Positions 17,432 to 25,431 of a stretch of 64,000 bases of DNA are shown piece by piece. The translations under genes were made by a program, and so were the position numbers. Numbering within the stretch: the stretch's first letter is position 1; every line of letters begins with the position of its first letter. The notes beneath the pieces are model-generated. The model worked only from the letters and a program-made list of their open reading frames with translations, was not told the origin of the DNA and made no database searches. The DNA comes from CADEED01 sp020442965 (GTDB taxonomy: Bacteria > Pseudomonadota > Gammaproteobacteria > Steroidobacterales > Steroidobacteraceae). Location: positions 124,001 through 188,000 of the forward strand of contig JAWLAH010000002.1 of the NCBI GenBank assembly GCA_041395525.1. The letters run 5' to 3'.

Positions 17432-17580
17432 TCGCGTGCATCGTTGCTGTTGCCGGCTGCTGTGACGCCTTGTCGGTCGCGATTGCTCGACCGTGGGCCC
17501 AGGCGCAGCGAGAGCTGACGCGGCCGGCAGTGCACGCCGACGTGTTCACCGCCAGTCGGAATATGGAGCGAGGAGCTTGA
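17428..17580 (+). CDS. Possible 50-residue ORF bridging MarR and PduL-fusion genes
   Basis: ATG at 17428 overlaps the MarR stop (ATGA), and the TGA at 17578 overlaps the TTG start of the next gene (TTGA). The peptide begins with a short hydrophobic stretch (MIACIVAVAGCCDALSVAIA) and ends in a polar tail. No family is recognised. The double overlap is the main argument that it is translated. It could also be a chance frame whose only role is coupling. Confidence 0.35.
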   Translation: MIACIVAVAGCCDALSVAIARPWAQAQRELTRPAVHADVFTASRNMERGA

Positions 17581-18611
17581 AGACGCTGGTATTGCAATGC
17601 GAATCCGCCCGCCTGCTCGGGACGTTGGTCGATACGGATAGCGGCCGGGTCATCAATGAAGTGGTGGTCGACGACGTACTTGAATCGGAGGCGGCATTCC
17701 GCCAGATTCTCGAGCGCCTGGGTACTGCTGTCGAATCGATAGCGGTTGTCGCCCATCGTGTCCCGCGTGAGGGGACACGACCCTATGGGACGGTTGCCAT
17801 CGACGATGCTTTTGAAGAACAGATGGCGGCCCTGCCGTCGCTATCCAGGGAATTCCAGCCGTCGTGTCTCGGGACGATCCGTGCGGCCCGAAAGTTGTTA
17901 CCCAAGGCATCCAGTATCGCGGTTTTCAATACGGCCACTTTGATCGCGCGAGCGGCGACGGAGTTCGCATTGCGTGAGCCAGCCGCTAACGAAGCGGAGA
18001 CGGTGCCGATCGCAATTTCTGCTCGGCACGTTCATTTGACAGTCGAAACGATCGAGGCGTTGTTCGGGCGGGGGTATGAATTGCAGCCTTACCGGCCACT
18101 GTCTCAACCGGGTCAGTATGCGGCGCAGGAAACCTTGACGATCGTCGGCCCCAAAGGGCGGATCGAGAACGTGCGGGTGCTGGGGCCACCGCGCGAGGCC
18201 AATCAAGTCGAGATCTCCAGAACCGACGAGTTCCATCTCGGGATCGACGCACCGGTGCGCGCGTCCGGTGACATCGCGGGGACGCCGGGTATCACGTTGA
18301 TCAGTCCAACCGCCAGCGTCGTGATTGAGCAGGGTTTGATCTGCGCACAGCGGCACGTGCACATGACGCCGGCCGATGCCGCGCGTTGGCGCGTCAGCGA
18401 TGGCGAAATGGTCGATATTGCGGTCGACACGGAAGGCCGTGACTTGGAGTTTCGCGACGTGCTCATACGGGTCAGTCCTAACTACAAGCTCGAGATGCAT
18501 ATCGATACGGACGAAGCAAACGCGGCCGATCTCAACCCGGGCGACGCTGGCGTGTTGACGGCGACCGAAAAGCCCGGAAAACTCCTGCGGCGCAAGCATA
18601 CCGCGAGCTGA
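17577..18611 (+). CDS. Fusion of degenerate acetate-kinase N-terminal fragment with PduL-type phosphotransacylase
   Basis: 344 residues from TTG at 17577 (GGAG eight bases upstream). Residues ~1-140 follow the first third of AckA (TLVLQCESARLLGTL, IAVVAHRVPREG, IAVFNTATL), but the catalytic signatures NxGSSS, HRVVHGG and DTAFH are all degraded and the rest of the kinase is absent. Residues ~143-344 are a full PduL domain: zinc-binding ARHVHL (His151, His153) and QRHVHM (His260, His262), QVEISRTDEFHLG, and KLEMHIDTDEANAAD at the end. PduL exchanges acyl-CoA and phosphate to acyl-phosphate. The N-terminal part is therefore a probable pseudokinase module, perhaps for regulation or for docking a real kinase. 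Confidence 0.85.
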   Translation: MKTLVLQCESARLLGTLVDTDSGRVINEVVVDDVLESEAAFRQILERLGTAVESIAVVAHRVPREGTRPYGTVAIDDAFEEQMAALPSLSREFQPSCLGTIRAARKLLPKASSIAVFNTATLIARAATEFALREPAANEAETVPIAISARHVHLTVETIEALFGRGYELQPYRPLSQPGQYAAQETLTIVGPKGRIENVRVLGPPREANQVEISRTDEFHLGIDAPVRASGDIAGTPGITLISPTASVVIEQGLICAQRHVHMTPADAARWRVSDGEMVDIAVDTEGRDLEFRDVLIRVSPNYKLEMHIDTDEANAADLNPGDAGVLTATEKPGKLLRRKHTAS

Positions 18612-18722
18612 TTTCCGGCGCCGTCGATGAGTTCGGCGTCGGTCCGACTCTCAAGGGCTGCGGTCGCATATTCCGGTACGAGCCGCCTGACAAGCGCCGG
18701 TCCGGTGCGCCGCGTTACGATC

Positions 18723-18797
18723 TGGTGGGCGGTACTGGGATCGAACCAGTGACCCTTGCCGTGTGAAGGCAATGCTCTACCGCTGAGCTAACCGCCC
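18723..18797 (-). tRNA. tRNA-Val(CAC)
   Basis: The minus-strand sequence folds as a full cloverleaf: acceptor GGGCGGT/ACCGCCC, anticodon loop TTCACAC giving anticodon CAC (codon GUG), T-loop GGTTCGATCCC and encoded CCA at 18723-18725. A tRNA-Val next to gltX is also known in E. coli. Confidence 0.96.
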
Positions 18798-18802
18798 GCC
18801 GC

Positions 18803-18825
18803 GGCGCACGAAGGTCTTGTGCGCC
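18803..18825. promoter_or_regulatory. Inverted repeat between tRNA-Val and gltX
   Basis: GGCGCAC (18803-18809) and GTGCGCC (18819-18825) form a perfect 7-bp stem with a 9-base loop. On the minus strand it lies five bases before the tRNA-Val gene, in its leader. On the plus strand it is 80 bases before gltX. A TACACT -10-like element for tRNA-Val sits nearby on the minus strand. The function is unknown. Confidence 0.3.
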
Positions 18826-18904
18826 CGTTGTGGAGGACGCGCAGTGTAAAGAGGCCGCTCGCGTGACGCAAATCCCGCGGTTCGCTGCTAGCATTCGCCT
18901 TATC

Positions 18905-20296
18905 ATGACCGTGATCACCCGTTTCGCGCCGAGCCCCACCGGATTGCTGCACATTGGCGGCGTTCGCACGGCCCTTTTCAGCTGGCTCTACGCGCGCCGC
19001 CGTGGCGGCAAGTTCATCCTCAGGATCGAGGATACCGATCTCGAGCGTTCGACACCGGAAGCCGTGCGCGTAATTCTCGAGGGCATGCAATGGCTTGGAC
19101 TCGACCACGACGACGGGCCGCACTATCAGACGCAGCGCTTCGGTCGGTACAAGGAAGTTATCGCGCAGATGCTGGCCGCCGGCACGGCCTACCACTGCTA
19201 CTGCGCCAAGGAAGAGCTCGACGCGATGCGAGCCGAGCAGCAAGAGCAGAAACGCAAGCCGCGCTATGACGGGCGATGTCGTCACGGTCGCGGGCCTGGC
19301 GCAGACTCGGGTCGGGCCCCGGTCGTGCGTTTCAAAAATCCAGAGGCTGGATCAACAATCGTGCACGACATCGTGCACGGCGACGTCGAGTTTCAGAACG
19401 TGGAGCTCGACGATCTCATTATTGCGCGCTCGGATGGTACGCCTACCTACAACTTCTGCGTGGTAGTTGATGATGCGGACATGGGTGTCACGGACGTTAT
19501 CCGCGGCGACGATCATCTCAACAACACGCCACGGCAACTGAATATGTTGTTAGCGCTGGGGCATACGGCACCGGTTTATGCGCACGTGCCGATGATCCTG
19601 GGACCGGATGGCGCCAAGCTTTCCAAGCGCCATGGCGCGGTGAGTGTGTTGCAGTACCAGGAGGAGGGCTACCTGCCGGATGCGTTGCTCAACTACCTGG
19701 TGCGACTCGGCTGGTCGCACGGTGATCAGGAGATCTTTACGCGAGCCGAGATGATCGAGCTGTTCGATATTGCCGACGTCAACAAGGCCGCATCCGCGTT
19801 CAATCCGGAGAAGCTATTGTGGCTCAATCAGCAACACCTGATGCGCGCCGAGCCGACCGCCATCGTGCCGCACCTGCGCTGGCAGCTGCTGCGACTCGGG
19901 ATCGAGGCGTCTGACGACGCCGAGCTGGCAGCGATCGTCGTAGCGCAGCGCGAACGTTCGAAAACACTCAAGGAGATGGCCGAGAACAGCCGGTTTTTCT
20001 TCGGCGACACCGTCGAGCTCGATGAGAAAGCGGTGCATAAGCATCTGACGGCCGAATCGCGTCAGGCGCTACAACAATTGGCCTACCGGCTGCGAGCGCT
20101 CGAGCGCTGGCGCGCCGCGGAAATCCACGAGTCGATCCAGGCGGTGGCGGGCGAGCTGGCATTGTCGCTCGGCAAGCTGGCGCAACCGTTGCGCGTGTCG
20201 GTGACAGGCGGGACGGTGTCGCCGCCGATCGACCAGACTTTAGCCATTCTGGGCCGTGAGCGGTCAATGGCGCGCCTTTTGGCGGCCATTGGCTAA
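18905..20296 (+). CDS. gltX: Glutamyl-tRNA synthetase
   Basis: Charges tRNA-Glu with glutamate in the cytoplasm. 463 residues from the ATG at 18905, starting MTVITRFAPSPTGLLHIGG with the class I HIGH-type motif (LHIGG). The second signature, KLSKRHG, is the KMSKS equivalent at ~237. The Rossmann core contains FILRIEDTDLERS and the C-terminal anticodon-binding helices follow. The longer upstream frame from 18830 would run over the hairpin and adds no family sequence. Its substrate tRNA-Glu lies 190 bp downstream. Confidence 0.97.
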   Translation: MTVITRFAPSPTGLLHIGGVRTALFSWLYARRRGGKFILRIEDTDLERSTPEAVRVILEGMQWLGLDHDDGPHYQTQRFGRYKEVIAQMLAAGTAYHCYCAKEELDAMRAEQQEQKRKPRYDGRCRHGRGPGADSGRAPVVRFKNPEAGSTIVHDIVHGDVEFQNVELDDLIIARSDGTPTYNFCVVVDDADMGVTDVIRGDDHLNNTPRQLNMLLALGHTAPVYAHVPMILGPDGAKLSKRHGAVSVLQYQEEGYLPDALLNYLVRLGWSHGDQEIFTRAEMIELFDIADVNKAASAFNPEKLLWLNQQHLMRAEPTAIVPHLRWQLLRLGIEASDDAELAAIVVAQRERSKTLKEMAENSRFFFGDTVELDEKAVHKHLTAESRQALQQLAYRLRALERWRAAEIHESIQAVAGELALSLGKLAQPLRVSVTGGTVSPPIDQTLAILGRERSMARLLAAIG

Positions 20297-20336
20297 GATC
20301 GCGGTCGGCGCGGGTGCTGCGCAACGACCGGTTTCC

Positions 20337-20365
20337 TTGACACCGGCGCGGCCGTTGCGTAATTT
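20337..20365 (+). promoter_or_regulatory. Predicted promoter of tRNA-Ala/tRNA-Glu
   Basis: A perfect TTGACA (20337-20342), a 17-bp spacer and a weak -10 TAATTT (20360-20365), followed by a GC-rich GCGCGG discriminator as usual for stable-RNA promoters. The predicted start, near 20372, is about eight bases before tRNA-Ala. Confidence 0.5.
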
Positions 20366-20379
20366 GCGCGGCCTTCTGT

Positions 20380-20455
<76 letters not shown>

Positions 20456-20487
20456 TTCACCTCGTGGTGAATGGCGATTTGGTCTGC

Positions 20488-20563
20488 GTCCCCATCGTCT
20501 AGAGGCCTAGGACACTGCCCTTTCACGGCGGCGACAGGGGTTCGAATCCCCTTGGGGACGCCA
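20488..20563 (+). tRNA. tRNA-Glu(TTC)
   Basis: Acceptor GTCCCCA/TGGGGAC, anticodon loop CTTTCAC giving TTC, T-arm GGGGTTCGAATCCCC and encoded CCA. It lies 32 bp after tRNA-Ala, probably on the same transcript, and close to gltX, whose product charges it. Confidence 0.97.
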
Positions 20564-20916
20564 TCCAGCAAGCGTGCAAGCTGTTAGTGTGTCTGGCCAC
20601 GGCGACCCTCTCGCGTGGCAGAGCGGGCCGCTAGGGTGCGGCGTAGTCGACCGCTACACGTCGCGACGGAATCATATCGACGAGCGGTTCCCCACACGAA
20701 CGAATCAGCATCATGCAGCACTCGGCCTGCCGCGCAGACCGTCTAAGTCCTCATCCGTCCAGACTGTGACTCGACCGTGAGGTCGGCGCGAAGGACGTAT
20801 AGCTCTTCCAGGCCGCGAGGCAGCGCGATTGGCGCGTCGCCGACCCGGCGGCACGCCAAGGCAGACCCCGGATCTGAACGAACATGCTATGGTCGCGGAG
20901 CATCGGGGGATCTCAT
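20564..20916. other. Gene-free stretch between tRNA-Glu and MFS gene
   Basis: 353 bp with no convincing coding frame, no clear rho-independent terminator after the tRNA and no recognisable operator. The end of the stretch carries GGGGGA (20905-20910), taken as the ribosome-binding site for the MFS gene. Confidence 0.6.
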
Positions 20917-22245
20917 TTGAATGACGCTTATCCCGCACGGGGCTACGCCTGGTTCGTGGTCGTGCTACTAACGATCGCGTATGCGATCTCGCTGCTCGAT
21001 CGCTGGATCATCTCGCTCCTGGTGGAACCGATCAAGGCGCACTACGGTGTCAGTGATACGCAGATGGGCCTCTTGATGGGCCCGGTGTTTGCGATTCTGT
21101 ACGTCGGGCTCGGCTTGCCGCTCGGATGGTTGGCCGATCGTTACGATCGGCGACGCTTGATCGCGGCCGCGATGACGTTCTGGTGTGCAATGACCGTCTT
21201 CTGTGGGCTGGCGCGCAGTTTCGGGCAGCTCACGCTCGCACGACTGGGTGTTGGAGTTGGTGAGGCCGGCCTTGCGCCAGCGGCAAACTCTTTGATAGCT
21301 GACTACTTTCCGCGTGCAGCGCAGAGTCGAGCGATTTCGTTTTTCAATATGGGCGTTTCGACGGGTCTCGGTTTCGCCTATCTTGTCGGCGGCCTGATAG
21401 TTGGCTGGATGCACACACGCCCGGCGGTGGAACTGCCCCTGGTGGGTGAGTTGGCGACCTGGCAAGCGATTTTTGTGTTGGCCGGCATACCAGGTCTGAT
21501 CATTGCAGCCGTGATCGCCACGATCAGAGAGCCAGTCCGGCGAGATCGCATTACTAACAATGGCCGTCAGCCGACGCTGCGCGATTGTCTGCGGTACGTG
21601 TTTGCCCGGCGGCGCGCCTATTTCCCACTCATGATCGGCATGGGTACGTCACCGCTGATCGGCTATGCCTGGAACTGGCTCCCGACGATGTTCACACGTA
21701 CCTGGGGCTGGTCCGTCAGTGACCTGGCCGCTGTGTATGGCTGGATTCTCGTGATCTTCGGGCCGCTCGGCGCCCTATCGGGAGGCTGGATTGCGACCGC
21801 ACTTTATCGGCGCGGTCGCACCGATGCACCATACATTGCGGTCATTATCGCGCTCTCTTCCATGGTTGTGGTCTCGACGCTATTGCCGTTGATGCCGTCG
21901 GCGGAGTGGGCCGCGCTGCTGCTGGTCCCGGCAACCTGGGCGGGTGCCATGAGTACGGCTGCCGGTGCCTCGAGTGTGGTGTTCCTGGCCAGCGGCGAGT
22001 TTCGTGGCCAGGTCGTCGCCATCTATCTTGCGACGATGAGTGCCATCGGCTTGGTGTTAGGGCCGTCGCTGGTTGGCTGGATGAACGACACCTGGTTTCC
22101 CGAGCCGACGGGGATTCGCTACTCACTGGCGCTCACGGCGCTCACCGCCGGGGGCGTTCTGACCGCCTACCTCATCACTGGTCGACGCCACTATGCGCTG
22201 GCCGTAGCCGATTTTGAGGCGATGCACACCGGCACGCAGGCATGA
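20917..22245 (+). CDS. MFS transporter (spinster-like)
   Basis: A 442-residue, 12-helix transporter. The N-terminal half has DRWIISLLVEPIKAHYGVSD in TM1-TM2, then GLPLGWLADRYDRRRLIAA, the MFS motif A between TM2 and TM3. The family pattern GVGVGEAGLAPAANSLIADYF is typical of spinster-like carriers. The substrate is unknown. I chose TTG at 20917, six bases after GGGGGA. An ATG at 20884 would add 11 residues but has no SD. The next gene, an FAD oxidase, follows on the same strand after 112 bp, so a shared substrate is possible but not shown. Confidence 0.9.
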   Translation: MNDAYPARGYAWFVVVLLTIAYAISLLDRWIISLLVEPIKAHYGVSDTQMGLLMGPVFAILYVGLGLPLGWLADRYDRRRLIAAAMTFWCAMTVFCGLARSFGQLTLARLGVGVGEAGLAPAANSLIADYFPRAAQSRAISFFNMGVSTGLGFAYLVGGLIVGWMHTRPAVELPLVGELATWQAIFVLAGIPGLIIAAVIATIREPVRRDRITNNGRQPTLRDCLRYVFARRRAYFPLMIGMGTSPLIGYAWNWLPTMFTRTWGWSVSDLAAVYGWILVIFGPLGALSGGWIATALYRRGRTDAPYIAVIIALSSMVVVSTLLPLMPSAEWAALLLVPATWAGAMSTAAGASSVVFLASGEFRGQVVAIYLATMSAIGLVLGPSLVGWMNDTWFPEPTGIRYSLALTALTAGGVLTAYLITGRRHYALAVADFEAMHTGTQA

Positions 22246-22357
22246 CGCGCGCGTCGGCCGATAGCGCGAGCCGCCGCCGCTCTCGTGCCGCCCGGATTTT
22301 CGAGCGGTCGCTGCCGACATTGCGGGCGGTCGTATACGAAGCAGCAGGAGATGAGAG

Positions 22358-23890
22358 TTGCTAGCAAGCGAAATTTTCGCCGCGATTGTCGGCGCACGAC
22401 ATGTGCACACGGACGCCAGGACCTGCGCCTATTTCTCGCGCGATATCTTCTTCTGGGACCCTGCCGAAACGGTCGTCGCTGTCGTCGCGCCGGCGGATGC
22501 GGCGCAGGTGGCGGCTGTGCTGGCCGCCACTGCCGAAGTGGGTACGCCTGTGACGGTGCGCGGTGGTGGTATGTCCTACACGGGCGGCTACGTACCGACG
22601 GCGCCCGGCACCGTCATGATCGATCTGCGGCGACTCAACAGAGTGCGCGAGATCAACGAAGTTGATCAGTATGTTGCGGTCGAGGCGGGTGCAAGTTGGG
22701 AGTCCGTGACCGCGGCACTGACGAATACCGGTCTGCGAACCAGCATTAGTGGGCCTTATTCGGGTAGCGTCTCTACCGTGGGTGGCGCGCTCTCGCAGGG
22801 AGTCGTCGACGAGATGACCGGCGTACTGGCTCTCGAAGTGGCGTTGGCCAACGGGTCGTTAGTGCGGACCGGATCCGCTGCGCGTCATGATCATCCATCA
22901 CCATTTTTTCGTAACTTCGGACCAGACCTGACAGGATTGTTCATTGGTGACGGCGGTACGCTCGGCGTGAAGACCGCTGCGACCCTGGCTCTCGAGCCTG
23001 TGCCCGTTGCCAAGCAACATGCATCGTTCGCGTTCGAGACCTTCCCGGCGATTACGCGCGCGATGATCGGCTGTTCACGCTTGCGACTACCCAGTCGGAT
23101 CATGGGGCTCGATCCCAAGAAGAGTCAGAATGCGCCGCGTGTCGGATTCAAGAGCGCGATCGAGACTGTTGCAAAGGTTGCGCTGGCAAGTAACAAGTTG
23201 AGCGGGGGGTTGCGCGACGCATTTTCGATGGCCGCCGCTGGTCGGAACTTCATGGAGGGCGTGAAGTGGTCGCTGCACATCACGGCGGAGGGCGCGAGCG
23301 AAGCGGCTGCCGATGCCGCCATAGACGCATACCGCGCAGCGTGCTTGCTGGAGGGTCGCGAGATTCCCAATCTCCTGCCGATCGCGCTCGGCGCGAAACC
23401 ATTTTCGGTGCGCGGGTTTCTCGGGCCGCAGGGCGAGCGTTGGGTGCCCACGAACGCGGTGCTGCCGCCGTCTCGCGCTGAGGAAGCCAGTGCGAAGGTG
23501 CTCGAGTTCTTCGCTGCGCGCCGCGAACGCATGCAAGCACATGGCATTTGGGAATCCTACATGCTGGGGGCACGTCCGGGCTTCGTGCTGATCGAGCCGT
23601 CCTTTTATTGGCCCGACGAAGTCAGCGCGCTACATCTCGATCATCTCGATGCGGCCACGGCTGCGCGGTTCAAGAATCATGGTGCGAGCCTCGACGCTCG
23701 ACGTTGCGTGTTGGAGATGCGACGTGATCTGATCGAATTGTTTGCAAGCCTGGGCGCTGCGCACGTGCAGCTCGCGCGTGCGTATAGGTACCAATCGCGC
23801 CTCGATCCTGCAACGCAGCAACTGTGGCACCGCGTACGGGACGCGCTCGACCCAGACAGGCGGCTCAACCGAACTAATCTCGATGGCTGA
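22358..23890 (+). CDS. FAD-binding (VAO/PCMH-type) oxidoreductase
   Basis: 510 residues from TTG at 22358 (GGAG seven bases upstream). The PCMH FAD-binding domain occupies ~30-220: VTVRGGGMSYTGGYVPTAPG binds the pyrophosphate, VEAGASWESVTAAL is the next conserved turn, and ISGPYSGSVSTVGGALSQG and GTLGVKTAATLAL complete the fold. The C-terminal cap (~250-500) is like GlcD/alkyl-DHAP-synthase relatives. It probably oxidises a hydroxy acid or alcohol. The substrate cannot be named. The preceding MFS gene is the only contextual clue. Confidence 0.86.
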   Translation: MLASEIFAAIVGARHVHTDARTCAYFSRDIFFWDPAETVVAVVAPADAAQVAAVLAATAEVGTPVTVRGGGMSYTGGYVPTAPGTVMIDLRRLNRVREINEVDQYVAVEAGASWESVTAALTNTGLRTSISGPYSGSVSTVGGALSQGVVDEMTGVLALEVALANGSLVRTGSAARHDHPSPFFRNFGPDLTGLFIGDGGTLGVKTAATLALEPVPVAKQHASFAFETFPAITRAMIGCSRLRLPSRIMGLDPKKSQNAPRVGFKSAIETVAKVALASNKLSGGLRDAFSMAAAGRNFMEGVKWSLHITAEGASEAAADAAIDAYRAACLLEGREIPNLLPIALGAKPFSVRGFLGPQGERWVPTNAVLPPSRAEEASAKVLEFFAARRERMQAHGIWESYMLGARPGFVLIEPSFYWPDEVSALHLDHLDAATAARFKNHGASLDARRCVLEMRRDLIELFASLGAAHVQLARAYRYQSRLDPATQQLWHRVRDALDPDRRLNRTNLDG

Positions 23891-24048
23891 ACGCTCGTGC
23901 CGCCACATCGAGCGGTAACTTAACAATAATGTGATTCAATTCGTGCGGCCTTTCGGACTTAGCTCTAAACTTCAGTACTGGTCGTAAGCCTCAGACTGCA
24001 TTGGGCTTTTGGCTCGCGTTCATTGGCCTTGTTTGATTTTGGGTAAGC

Positions 24049-25431
24049 ATGTCGACCAGATTGTTCGGCGTCGTTTGGTATCTGCCTCTGCTGCTACTGG
24101 CGGTCGTCGAAGTTGCGGCGCTGGTCAGTGCCTACCTCATTGCGGCGTCACTCCTGCAATCGGCCGTCAGTTCGCCCGCAGTCAGCTGGCAGGGCGCACT
24201 GCTGTTCGCGCTCGTCACGCTGATGATATTTGCCGGCCTTGGGCTTTTCAGTCGCCGCCAGCGCGCCAATCGCAAAGGCATCATGTTGCGAGTGACGGTC
24301 GGCATCGTGGCCGGTGCATTCGGCGCATGGGTCCTCGCACGGTGGCTGGGATGGGCAGGTCTCGGTGTTGCGCTGCTCCTGATCACGGTCGTGCTTGCGG
24401 TATTGATTACCGTGCTCTTGCGGCTGTTGGCCGAGAAACTCGTGAGTGAGGATGTTTTCCGGCGCCGCGTGATCGTGCTCGGTGGTGGTCAGCGAGCTGC
24501 GAGCATTGCAGCGTTGCGCCGCCGGGTAGATCAGCGCGGCTTCAAGCTACTCGGCTTTGTTGCCGCGGACGGCGAACCCGCGATCGTTGCTGCAAGCAGT
24601 ATGCTGTCGCCGAACAGGTCCTTGACCGAGCTGGCCCGCGAGCTTGAAGCGGACGAGATCGTGGTAGCAATGGACGATCGCCGCCGCGCCTTTCCGATCG
24701 CCGACCTCCTCGAATGCCGCTTCGATGGTATCGAGGTCACCGAACTCATGACGTTTCTCGAGCGCGAGACAGGCAAAGTTCATCTGGACGTTATCAATCC
24801 CAGCTGGTTGATTTTCGGCGCTGGCTTTCGGCGTGATCATGTGCGGCTGGCGTCGGAGCGCGCACTCGATTTGTTGGCCTGCGTTGCCTTGTTGCTGGTG
24901 GTCTGGCCGCTCATGTTGCTCACCGCTCTGGCAATCATGGTCGAGGATGGTGCGCGCGCGCCGATCTTCTATCGGCAGACGCGGGTCGGGTTTCGCGGCA
25001 AGAATTTTCCGGTAATCAAGTTCCGCAGTATGCGAGTCGATGCGGAGAAGGCGGGGGCGCAATGGGCGCAACGTAACGACACGCGGGTGACGCGTGTGGG
25101 CGCAATCATCCGCAAACTACGCATCGATGAGTTGCCACAATTGCTCAATGTATTGCGCGGCGATATGAGTTTTGTGGGGCCACGCCCGGAGCGACCGGAG
25201 TTCGTTGCCAATCTCTCCGCGCAGATCCCGTACTATCAGGAGCGACACTTCGTCAAACCCGGTATCACTGGTTGGGCGCAGGTTTGTTATCCGTATGGCG
25301 CTTCGGAAACGGACGCGGCCGAGAAGCTGCAGTACGACTTGTACTACGTCAAGAATCACAGTCTGCTGTTCGATATCATGATTCTCCTACAGACTGCCGA
25401 AGTGGTGCTGCTCGGCAAAGGCGCGCGCTGA
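24049..25431 (+). CDS. XrtA/PEP-CTERM-associated initiating sugar transferase (bacterial sugar transferase family)
   Basis: 460 residues. Four N-terminal helices (~8-125), a CoA-binding-like domain (~140-255), then a further helix and the bacterial sugar-transferase domain (~270-455): YRQTRVGFRGKNFPVIKFRSM, RKLRIDELPQLLNVLRGDMSFVGPRPERPEF and GITGWAQVCY. It transfers a hexose-1-phosphate to undecaprenyl phosphate to begin polysaccharide synthesis. The domain order matches the TIGR03013 family, which is found with exosortase A. First gene of the operon; the next gene starts directly at its stop. A 158-bp gap precedes it, in which no sigma-54 site was found. Confidence 0.93.
   Translation: MSTRLFGVVWYLPLLLLAVVEVAALVSAYLIAASLLQSAVSSPAVSWQGALLFALVTLMIFAGLGLFSRRQRANRKGIMLRVTVGIVAGAFGAWVLARWLGWAGLGVALLLITVVLAVLITVLLRLLAEKLVSEDVFRRRVIVLGGGQRAASIAALRRRVDQRGFKLLGFVAADGEPAIVAASSMLSPNRSLTELARELEADEIVVAMDDRRRAFPIADLLECRFDGIEVTELMTFLERETGKVHLDVINPSWLIFGAGFRRDHVRLASERALDLLACVALLLVVWPLMLLTALAIMVEDGARAPIFYRQTRVGFRGKNFPVIKFRSMRVDAEKAGAQWAQRNDTRVTRVGAIIRKLRIDELPQLLNVLRGDMSFVGPRPERPEFVANLSAQIPYYQERHFVKPGITGWAQVCYPYGASETDAAEKLQYDLYYVKNHSLLFDIMILLQTAEVVLLGKGAR

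Noticed and set aside
20574..20780. Small frame after tRNA-Glu
   Set aside because: No SD, no family, low-complexity content; treated as non-coding.
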